A stretch of DNA of 15,626 bases, taken from NCBI GenBank assembly GCA_945872875.1, contig CAMCBB010000040.1, positions 1-15,626 on the forward strand, read 5' to 3'. The notes beneath the pieces were generated by a model. It did not search any database. It was not told where the DNA came from and worked only from the letters and a program-made list of their open reading frames with translations. Of the stretch, positions 1 through 6,640 are shown in pieces. The first letter of the stretch is position 1. Each line of letters starts with the position of its first letter. The translations under genes were made by a program, and so were the position numbers. Origin of the DNA: Flavobacterium psychrophilum. GTDB lineage: Bacteria; Bacteroidota; Bacteroidia; Flavobacteriales; Flavobacteriaceae.

Positions 1-192
1 ATTGATGTAATAAAATTTGGTACAACATCATTAACACTTACTTGTGAAGTTAGAAATATGATGACCAAAGAAACTATAATTACAATTGATCAAATTACTA
101 TGGTTAGCGTGAGTATTGAAGGTAAACCTCAAGCGCATGGTAAAACCAAAATTGAGTATGTTGAAGATAGATTAAAGAATAATTTAATTTGA
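1..192 (+). CDS. Acyl-CoA thioesterase, hotdog fold (3' end only)
   Basis: This is an open frame entering from the left edge in frame 1 and ending with TGA at 190-192; 63 residues are visible. The fragment runs from an FGTTSLTL segment through EVRNMMTKETI to MVSVSIEGKPQAHGKT. This resembles the last strands of the 4HBT/YbgC-type hotdog fold, in which a strand ending in a 'vsvD.eGkp.ph' turn closes the sheet. Such enzymes hydrolyse acyl-CoA thioesters in the cytoplasm. The catalytic Asp and the long helix lie upstream of the window, so substrate class cannot be judged. Its last nine bases overlap the end of the convergent channel gene. Confidence 0.68.
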   Translation: MDVIKFGTTSLTLTCEVRNMMTKETIITIDQITMVSVSIEGKPQAHGKTKIEYVEDRLKNNLI

Positions 193-1434
193 TTTTTCTG
201 TAGTAATTTCAAACAACTCTAAATCAAAATAGGCAATAGAGGCAATGATATGATCAAAAATATCAGCCATAATGTGTTCGTATTGCTCAAATCGTTGATC
301 TTTTGAAAAGGCATAAATCTCTAGTGGCATACCTTGTGATGTAGGTTGTAATTGTCTGCAAAGCAAAATCATATCCTTGTTAATTCCTGTATGGGTCTCT
401 AAATATTGGGTTATGTACTTTCTGTATAAACCAAAATTTGTGATATTCCTTCCGTTTATAGCCAATGATTTATCGACATTATTTGAAGCATTAAATTTAT
501 TTATTTCAATTTGACGGCTATCAATATAATCCGCTATAAGTTGAATTCTTTTTAATTTATTCAATTCATTATCTGAAAGGAATCGAATGCTTTTTGCTTT
601 TACTAATATGTGTCTTTTAATTCGTCTTCCATCCGAGTTAAGCATTCCGCGCCAGTTTCTAAAAGAATCTGATATAAGGCTGTAAGTAGGGATAGTGGTA
701 GTAGTATTATCAAAATTTCTAACTTTTACAGTGGCCAAATTAATTTCTATTACATCCCCATCAGCTCCATATTTATCAAAAGTAATCCAGTCGCCAATAC
801 GCACCATATCATTTAAAGAAACCTGAACACTAGCAACAAATCCTAAAATTGTATCTCTAAAAATTAATAATATAATAGCCGAAATCGCTCCTAGTACTCC
901 AAATAAAGTATTTAAATTGATATCAAATATTTTAGAAATAATAATTCCGATGCAAAATATCCATAAAATGATCATGATAACTTGAATGTAGCTATCAATA
1001 GGCTTATCACTTAATCTTGGTTTTTCTTTTAGATATTCGCTCGTTGCTTTTAAAATACTTCTTACAATCCAAAGTGATAATAAAACAATATAAACTCCAA
1101 CCATTTTACCAAAAACCGACTCCCAATAATCATAATTTTCTAAAATAATTGGGACCGATTTGTAGATAAATAAAAACGGAATTAAATGCGCGATGTACTT
1201 AGCAGTTTGATTAGAAACTAATAAATCGTCAAAATGGGTTTTGGTTTTTCTGGCAATTATAGCCATAAGTGCAACTAATACTAATCTAAAGATTACATAA
1301 ATCACATAGGCTATTACACATAAAATAAATATGTTAACAACCAAACTAATATATGCAGAAGTTAGATCTCCAAGTGAAATCTTACGAAGTAATGGATACA
1401 ACCAGCCGAATATTTTTTCTAAAAAATTATGCAT
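184..1434 (-). CDS. YbdG-like miniconductance mechanosensitive channel (MscS superfamily)
   Basis: This 416-residue inner-membrane channel is expected to open under membrane tension and release solutes during hypo-osmotic shock. Hydrophobic segments lie at about residues 29-60, 80-98, 109-130 and 147-170, followed by the pore-lining helix and start of the beta domain at about 175-210. The soluble part is diagnostic: KYGADGDVIEI (221-231), TVKVRNFDNT (235-244), TIPTYSLISDSF (247-258) and GRRIKRHI (269-276) closely resemble E. coli YbdG, which is about the same length (415 residues). The C-terminus also matches, with RQLQP, LEIYAF and ADIFDHI. The YbdG branch rather than short MscS is therefore the confident call. 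The start codon at 1432-1434 overlaps the end of the upstream DUF3817 gene by eight bases, implying co-transcription. Its stop codon lies inside the convergent thioesterase gene. Confidence 0.92.
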   Translation of the reverse strand: MHNFLEKIFGWLYPLLRKISLGDLTSAYISLVVNIFILCVIAYVIYVIFRLVLVALMAIIARKTKTHFDDLLVSNQTAKYIAHLIPFLFIYKSVPIILENYDYWESVFGKMVGVYIVLLSLWIVRSILKATSEYLKEKPRLSDKPIDSYIQVIMIILWIFCIGIIISKIFDINLNTLFGVLGAISAIILLIFRDTILGFVASVQVSLNDMVRIGDWITFDKYGADGDVIEINLATVKVRNFDNTTTTIPTYSLISDSFRNWRGMLNSDGRRIKRHILVKAKSIRFLSDNELNKLKRIQLIADYIDSRQIEINKFNASNNVDKSLAINGRNITNFGLYRKYITQYLETHTGINKDMILLCRQLQPTSQGMPLEIYAFSKDQRFEQYEHIMADIFDHIIASIAYFDLELFEITTEKSN

Positions 1435-1711
1435 TTTTCAAGTATTTTTTTTCGATAAAGAAAGCTCCCAGAGGAATTAATGAACCTAAAATAATTATAG
1501 CTATATCTTTTAACGTCCAATTTTGTCTCGCTTTTAAAATAAAAGTCAAGTAAATATATCCAATAAATAATATGCCGTGTGTCATTCCTATTGGAAATAA
1601 TAACATTTTATATAATTCAGGATTCGAATGTTTGTTAACAATCATGTTTGCTAATAAGAAAACATAAGAAAACCCTTCTAATATTGCAGTAACTTTAAAA
1701 ATTTTGATCAT
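1427..1711 (-). CDS. DUF3817 family small membrane protein
   Basis: This 94-residue protein has three predicted membrane segments (about 5-27, 36-58 and 68-86). The pattern is an N-terminal ILEGFSYVFLL, a central LLFPIGMTHGILFIGYI and a final GSLIPLGAFFIEKKYL. The E-G-x-S near the N-terminus, the G-x-x-H-G in the second helix and a C-terminal P-x-G-x-F-x-x-E-K are typical of DUF3817 (YdzA-like) proteins. No biochemical role is established. It is the first gene of a two-gene unit with the YbdG-like channel. A well-placed promoter lies 20 bases upstream of the ATG. Confidence 0.85.
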   Translation of the reverse strand: MIKIFKVTAILEGFSYVFLLANMIVNKHSNPELYKMLLFPIGMTHGILFIGYIYLTFILKARQNWTLKDIAIIILGSLIPLGAFFIEKKYLKNA

Positions 1712-1730
1712 AAAACTATAATTAAGATTA

Positions 1731-1766
1731 CAAAATTAAGTAATAAGAATAGAATAAAAACAACAA
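1731..1766 (-). promoter_or_regulatory. Bacteroidota-type promoter for DUF3817-ybdG
   Basis: On the minus strand a TAATTTTG -7 box (1738-1731) matches TAnnTTTG exactly. TTG triplets at 1763-1761 and 1766-1764 serve as candidate -33 elements; the nearer gives a 22-base spacer, inside the 17-23 range reported for Flavobacterium promoters. The box is 20 bases upstream of the DUF3817 start. This is the only promoter in the window where I find both elements. Confidence 0.55.
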
Positions 1767-1773
1767 ACTGGTT

Positions 1774-1781
1774 TACTTTTG
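1774..1781 (+). promoter_or_regulatory. -7 box for the DUF6155-like gene
   Basis: TACTTTTG matches TAnnTTTG exactly and sits 19 bases before the ATG at 1801, leaving a very short leader. No TTG is found at the expected -33 distance. It lies just beyond the divergent promoter of the channel operon, so the two directions share about 50 bases of control DNA. Confidence 0.4.
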
Positions 1782-1800
1782 CATTAATTTAGCATTTATT

Positions 1801-2319
1801 ATGAGCAAGCGAGAATTAAATAAGTATCTATCCGAATTAAATAAAATACAACTTGAAGAGCAAATCATGGAGTTGTACGATAAATTTAAGGAGGTAAAGG
1901 TGTATTACGATTTTGTTTTTAATCCAAATGAAAACAAATTAATTAAAGAAGCCAAACTTAAAGTTACCAATGAATATTATCCTATTAAAGGAAAAAAATC
2001 AAAATTGCGTCGGTCAGTTGCTCAAAAATACATAAAACATTTCATATCGCTTGGTATGGATGCTTATTTGGTTGCCGATTTAATGCTTTATACAATTGAG
2101 ATTGCGCAAACTTATTCTTCAGAAAAAGAAATAAAACAAGAAGCTTTTTATAAAAGTATGTTCACCTCGTTTAATCAGGCGGTATTTTATATGAATGAAA
2201 AAGGAATTACTGCTGAATTTAAAAGTAGAGTAGTGGGTATTCATTATAAAACAATAAAACAAAATTGGTTTAATAGTATAGAATTTCAAATAATACTCGA
2301 AAAATTAGATTATTTGTAG
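1801..2319 (+). CDS. DUF6155-like conserved protein
   Basis: This is a 172-residue soluble, highly charged and probably all-helical protein with no signal peptide or membrane segment. The N-terminus SKRELNKYLSELNKIQLEEQ, the following KVYYDFVFNP (33-42), the basic RRSVAQKYIKHF stretch (about 70-81) and the FKSRV / NWFNS C-terminus match my recollection of the DUF6155 family, widespread in Bacteroidota. The function is unknown. The basic helix could contact nucleic acid, but this is only suggested by composition. The gene lies 67 bases upstream of a helicase in the same direction. An independent -7 box between them means they need not be a strict operon. Confidence 0.75.
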   Translation: MSKRELNKYLSELNKIQLEEQIMELYDKFKEVKVYYDFVFNPNENKLIKEAKLKVTNEYYPIKGKKSKLRRSVAQKYIKHFISLGMDAYLVADLMLYTIEIAQTYSSEKEIKQEAFYKSMFTSFNQAVFYMNEKGITAEFKSRVVGIHYKTIKQNWFNSIEFQIILEKLDYL

Positions 2320-2359
2320 AATAATTCAAAAAAATTATGGTGAAACCTTTTTTTAGATG

Positions 2360-2367
2360 TAGTTTTG
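2360..2367 (+). promoter_or_regulatory. -7 box for the helicase gene
   Basis: TAGTTTTG matches TAnnTTTG and lies 19 bases before the ATG at 2387. It overlaps a 10-base palindrome, TTTTGCAAAA (2363-2372), and is followed by GTAAAATTTAC (2375-2385), another short symmetric motif. No -33 TTG is seen at standard distance. The symmetry may be chance in AT-rich DNA. Confidence 0.38.
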
Positions 2368-2386
2368 CAAAATTGTAAAATTTACT

Positions 2387-3925
2387 ATGTCAAAAAAAGA
2401 GCTACTTCTTGAAATTGAAGAAAAAAAAGAACTCTATGGTTATCAAAAAGGTGACATAGATAAAATTTTTGAGCGAATAGATAAAGCTCCTTCCAATTAT
2501 CATTTATTGTATCAATTACCTACAGGTGGAGGTAAAACCGTGATTTTTTCTGAAATCACAAGAAGGTATTTAGTGCAACACAATAAAAAAGTGGTGGTAT
2601 TGACTCATCGAATAGAACTTTGTAAGCAAACTTCTAAAATGCTAAAGGATTTTGAAGTAAAAAACAAGGTAATAAATAGCGCCATTAAAGAACTTCCAGA
2701 TCAAGATGAATATTCGTGTTTTGTGGCGATGATTGAGACATTGAAAAATCGACTAAACGATGATAAATTAAAAATACAAGATGTTGGTTTACTGATAATT
2801 GACGAGGCTCACTTTAATTCATTTAGGAAGTTATTTAGTGCTTTTAGTAACGCATTTATATTAGGAGTTACAGCCACACCATTGAGTTCAAATATTAAGT
2901 TGCCAATGTATAAAAACTACAACGAACTCATTGTTGGAGATACTATTCAAAACCTAATAGATAAAGGTTTTTTAGCAAATGCAACAACATACAGCTATGA
3001 TGTAGGTTTGACCTCTTTAAAAGTAGGTATTAATGGAGATTACACAGTTAAATCTTCTGAGGATTTATATACAAATATGGTAATGCAGGAAAAGTTATTG
3101 CATGCATACACCGAGAAATCTTTAGGAAAGAAAACACTGATATTTAATAACGGGATTCATACTTCAATATATGTTTATGAGAGCTTTAAGCAAGCAGGAT
3201 TTAATATAAGACATTTGGATAATACTACAACTGCAGAGGATAGAAAAGAAATATTAAGTTGGTTTAAGAAAACGCCTGATGCCATATTAACATCGGTCGG
3301 AATATTAACAACTGGATTTGATGAACCAACGGTTGAGAGTATCATATTAAATAGAGCAACAAAGTCGTTAACACTTTATTTTCAGATGATTGGTCGCGGT
3401 TCAAGAAAATTACCAAATAAAGATGAATTTACTATTATTGATCTAGGAAATAACGCTTTACGATTCGGATTATGGAATAATCCAGTTGATTGGCAGCATA
3501 TATTTAAGTCTCCTGAATATTATTTAGAGAACTTAAGAGATGATGCTGAAATTGAAAGTAATTTTAAATATGTTATGCCGGCTGAATTGGCTGCAAAATT
3601 CAAGAATTCTGAAAATATTCATATGGATATAATGGAAGAATTTAAATTAACCGTTCGAGCTAATTTAAAAGCAAAAACAATTATTGACAAATCTTTAGAT
3701 CAACATGCAAGAATGTGTGTTGAAAATACAATTGATTTAGTTTCTGCACGAAGATTATCTAAAGAACTTATTGATGATATAGAATTTAGAATTAAGCAGT
3801 ATTGCTCATGTCTTGGAAATGTTTCAAAAAACTACAGAAGTTGGTTAATAGAGGATTACATTACACGCTTAACTGTTGCTATTGGTAAGATATACCGCAT
3901 AAAGTTACTTAGTGAATTAGATTAA
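2387..3925 (+). CDS. DEAD/DEAH-box superfamily 2 helicase
   Basis: This 512-residue cytoplasmic ATP-dependent nucleic-acid helicase or translocase is of the ResIII/SSL2-like type. A Q-like YGYQ element occurs at 17-20. Motif I is PTGGGKT (45-51), motif Ia lies around VLTHRIEL (71-78), and motif II is IIDEAH (137-142). Motif III is TAT (163-165). Motif V lies around GFDEP (310-314) and motif VI is QMIGRGSR (333-340), followed by IIDLGNN. All ATPase motifs look intact. The last 140 residues form a helical extension without recognised domain signatures and may hold specificity. No methyltransferase, nuclease or specificity subunit is adjacent, so a restriction system is not indicated. A stand-alone repair or RNA helicase is more likely, but the substrate is unknown. 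Confidence 0.9.
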   Translation: MSKKELLLEIEEKKELYGYQKGDIDKIFERIDKAPSNYHLLYQLPTGGGKTVIFSEITRRYLVQHNKKVVVLTHRIELCKQTSKMLKDFEVKNKVINSAIKELPDQDEYSCFVAMIETLKNRLNDDKLKIQDVGLLIIDEAHFNSFRKLFSAFSNAFILGVTATPLSSNIKLPMYKNYNELIVGDTIQNLIDKGFLANATTYSYDVGLTSLKVGINGDYTVKSSEDLYTNMVMQEKLLHAYTEKSLGKKTLIFNNGIHTSIYVYESFKQAGFNIRHLDNTTTAEDRKEILSWFKKTPDAILTSVGILTTGFDEPTVESIILNRATKSLTLYFQMIGRGSRKLPNKDEFTIIDLGNNALRFGLWNNPVDWQHIFKSPEYYLENLRDDAEIESNFKYVMPAELAAKFKNSENIHMDIMEEFKLTVRANLKAKTIIDKSLDQHARMCVENTIDLVSARRLSKELIDDIEFRIKQYCSCLGNVSKNYRSWLIEDYITRLTVAIGKIYRIKLLSELD

Positions 3926-3938
3926 TTAAATTTATATA

Positions 3939-4010
<72 letters not shown>

Positions 4011-4061
4011 AAAATGTTAGTAAACTTATTCATCCCTCTCTATATATAATTCCTTCTTTCT

Positions 4062-4069
4062 TATTTTTG
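4062..4069 (+). promoter_or_regulatory. -7 box for the CNB-CBS-DUF294 gene
   Basis: TATTTTTG matches TAnnTTTG and lies 35 bases upstream of the ATG at 4105, after a pyrimidine-rich stretch. No -33 TTG is visible at the usual distance. It lies downstream of the nested inverted repeats, so these would be upstream of, not inside, the transcript. Confidence 0.4.
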
Positions 4070-4104
4070 TAGTATATTTATAGAAACAATTTAAAACACA
4101 ATTT

Positions 4105-6018
4105 ATGGAAAATGCTATTACCCAACGTATAGCAAACTTTTTAAAAGAATACGAACCGTTCAGTTATTTATCTTACGAAGATTTACTTAAGATAGTTTCA
4201 ACAATTCGTGTTATTAATTTAGAAAAGCATAAATCGTTGTTTCAAATAAATGACACGCTGCACGATGACTTTTACGTAGTAGCTTCTGGAGTGATTCATC
4301 TTACAGTTATTTCTGATGCTGAAGAAACTTTATTAAACAAATGTTACGCTGGAGATATTTTTGGTCTGCGTCCTTTCTTTGCTAAGAATAATTACCAAAT
4401 GACTGCTAAAGCACGTGAAGAAAGCATTGTTTATGCTGTTCCTATTGCTACTTTTAAGCCTTTTGTTGCTCAAAACGCTACAGTTTTAGATTTTCTTTTA
4501 GAGAGTTTTGCAGTCAATACAAAAAACAGTTTAGATAACAAAAATCACACTTTACTATCTGATAATGTCTCATATTCTGATAATCAGTCGGATATGCAGT
4601 ATTTTCAATCGTTAAATTATAATAAAACGCCGTTAAAAATTAGTCACGATACTTTAATTAAAGATGCTGCTCAATTGGTGACTGAAAACATGTTTGATAG
4701 CGCTCTAATTACCGATCAAAATAACCCTATTGGTATTGTAACAGATAAAGATTTTAGATCTAAAGTTGCAACTGGCCGCTTTCCATTAACTAACTCTATT
4801 AGTAAAATCATGGCTTCGCCTGTGATAACAGTAACCGAAAACATTTCTGTTGCAGAAGCTCAATTGGTTATGCTAAAGCATGGGGTGACTCATTTATGTG
4901 TTACTAAGGATGGTACAGATAAATCAGAGGTTAAAGGAGTGATTTCTGAACATGATTTAGTTGTTGCACAGGCAAATAACCCTGGTATTCTATTAAAAGA
5001 AATTAAAAAATCTCAAACTGCTAAAGAATTAAAATTAGTTAGAAATAAATTGGCCGATATTATTCAGTCTTCCTTAAATAAAAATATACCATTAACTCAT
5101 ATTAGTAGTATTGTTGGAGAAGTTACTTTAGCTATAGTAAAAAGATCAATTGAGCAATCTATTTTAGAATTAGGCTCACCTCCTGCCCGTTTTGCATGGT
5201 TATGTATTGGAAGTCAAGGTAGAAAAGAACAGCTATTATTAACAGATCAAGACAGTATATTAGTTTTTGAGGATGTTTCTCCAGAGAAATACCGAGATGT
5301 TAAAGACTACTTTTTAAAATTAGCAAAGAAAGCAACCGCAACTCTTGAAAAAGTGGGTTATATTAATTGTCCAAACGGACATATGGCTAGTAATATGATG
5401 TGGTGTAAGTCATTGACAGACTGGAGTAAACAATATGAGAATTGGATGAATACTCCAGGTGAAAACACCAATGAAATTAGTAGTGTGTTCTTCGACTACG
5501 AAATAGCTTTTGGTGAACAAAAAATTGAAGACACAATAACCGATGTTATATTTTCAAACATAAAAAATAAAGTACTTTTCCTAGATTACTTAGGAAACGA
5601 TACCATCAAAAAACCTACTCCTCTTAACTTCTTTAAAAAATTCAATATTGAGGAAGAAGGTGAAAACAAAGGTAAATTTGATATAAAAACAAGAGCATTA
5701 ATGCCATTAATAGATGGAGCTCGATTATTAATTTTAAGTAATAATATCAAAGGTGTTAATAGTACTTACTTAAGATTTAAACAATTAGCAATGATTGACC
5801 CTAAGTTTTCAGAAATATATTTGAATTGTGCTGATGCTTATTTAGTGTTGTCTAAATTTAGAACTTTAGAAGGTTTGAAAAACGATAATACTGGGCAGTA
5901 TATTAATTTGGAAGAATTAAGCAAAGTAGATAAAGAAAAGTTGAAAAATGCTCTAGCTCCCATGAAAGAACTTGAAGAGTTGATTAAAGATAAAATTCAA
6001 TTAACACAATTTTCCTAA
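4105..6018 (+). CDS. CNB-CBS-DUF294 nucleotidyltransferase-like regulator
   Basis: This 637-residue cytoplasmic protein has four parts. A Crp-like cyclic-nucleotide-binding fold spans about 10-135, with FYVVASGVIHL and YAGDIFG. A tandem CBS pair spans about 176-293, with IGIVTDKDFRSKV in the first and GVISEHDL in the second. A GlnD-like nucleotidyltransferase domain follows, with GSQGR (369-373) and D381-x-D383, then NGHMASN. The C-terminal DUF294 helical domain contains LIDGARLLIL. CBS pairs commonly bind adenine nucleotides, and the GSxGR...DxD motif is intact, so nucleotidyl transfer to a protein or small molecule is plausible but unproven. The CNB pocket lacks the arginine that holds the cyclic phosphate in cAMP receptors. 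The next gene starts three bases after the stop, so the two are certainly co-transcribed. In other bacteria such pairs occur with acetate-uptake and acs genes, and acs is the next gene here. Confidence 0.88.
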   Translation: MENAITQRIANFLKEYEPFSYLSYEDLLKIVSTIRVINLEKHKSLFQINDTLHDDFYVVASGVIHLTVISDAEETLLNKCYAGDIFGLRPFFAKNNYQMTAKAREESIVYAVPIATFKPFVAQNATVLDFLLESFAVNTKNSLDNKNHTLLSDNVSYSDNQSDMQYFQSLNYNKTPLKISHDTLIKDAAQLVTENMFDSALITDQNNPIGIVTDKDFRSKVATGRFPLTNSISKIMASPVITVTENISVAEAQLVMLKHGVTHLCVTKDGTDKSEVKGVISEHDLVVAQANNPGILLKEIKKSQTAKELKLVRNKLADIIQSSLNKNIPLTHISSIVGEVTLAIVKRSIEQSILELGSPPARFAWLCIGSQGRKEQLLLTDQDSILVFEDVSPEKYRDVKDYFLKLAKKATATLEKVGYINCPNGHMASNMMWCKSLTDWSKQYENWMNTPGENTNEISSVFFDYEIAFGEQKIEDTITDVIFSNIKNKVLFLDYLGNDTIKKPTPLNFFKKFNIEEEGENKGKFDIKTRALMPLIDGARLLILSNNIKGVNSTYLRFKQLAMIDPKFSEIYLNCADAYLVLSKFRTLEGLKNDNTGQYINLEELSKVDKEKLKNALAPMKELEELIKDKIQLTQFS

Positions 6019-6021
6019 GTT

Positions 6022-6618
6022 ATGATTGATTGGTTAAAGAACAGTAATAAAAATTCACCTGAATTTTGGAAAGAATACTTGACAAAATTTGAAAATAAAA
6101 CCAACCGCTATGTTGTGTTATGCACTGAAACTAGTGGTTTGAACCCAAAAAAAGATGTTATATTATCTTTTGGTGCGGTTTCAGTTATTGAGGATAGTAT
6201 TCGTATTGGAGATGTTTTTGAAGTTACTATCCCACAATACAAATACCTTCATGATAATGGTATTTCTAGTGATTTCTTGTTAGAATCTGAACAACCAAAA
6301 ATGTCAGAATGGCAAGCTATGGAGAAATTCATAGAATATATTGGAAATTCTACTTTAGTTGGACATCGCATTAATTTTGATGTTGAAATGATTAATGAGG
6401 TTCTTGAAAAAATGGCTTGCGGCCGATTAAAAAATGAAGCCTTAGATTTAGAAATTATGCATAAGAAACTAAATGACATCAACAATGCAAATTTTACTAT
6501 TGAGCAATTAGGTACCTTATATAAAATTCCAAAAACAGAACGAGTTTCTACTACGGATGATGCCTATACCCTAGCGATATTGTTTTTAAAACTAAAATCT
6601 AGATTGAACATTATATAG
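6022..6618 (+). CDS. DnaQ-like (DEDDh) exonuclease-fold protein, catalytic residues altered
   Basis: This 198-residue protein resembles the epsilon proofreading/RNase T fold. Exo I lies at VVLCTETSGLNP (31-42), where the family has D-x-E but this protein has C34-T-E36. Exo II is GHRINFD with D120. Exo III is STTDDA with D180, but the usual histidine five residues before that aspartate is V175. Two of the five DEDDh catalytic residues therefore appear missing, and an active metal-dependent nuclease is unlikely unless an alternative alignment rescues them. The N-terminal 25 residues (WLKNSNK...EFWKEYL) form an extra helix. The start lies three bases after the CNB-CBS-DUF294 stop, strongly implying coupled translation and perhaps a protein complex. 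It is not the replicative epsilon subunit. The gene ends 22 bases from the end of convergent acs. Confidence 0.82.
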   Translation: MIDWLKNSNKNSPEFWKEYLTKFENKTNRYVVLCTETSGLNPKKDVILSFGAVSVIEDSIRIGDVFEVTIPQYKYLHDNGISSDFLLESEQPKMSEWQAMEKFIEYIGNSTLVGHRINFDVEMINEVLEKMACGRLKNEALDLEIMHKKLNDINNANFTIEQLGTLYKIPKTERVSTTDDAYTLAILFLKLKSRLNII

Positions 6619-6640
6619 ATATTAAGAATTCTAAAAAAAA

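Noticed and set aside
2387..3925. Helicase as part of a restriction or defence system
   Set aside because: No methyltransferase, nuclease, specificity subunit or other defence gene is adjacent; the neighbours are housekeeping genes.
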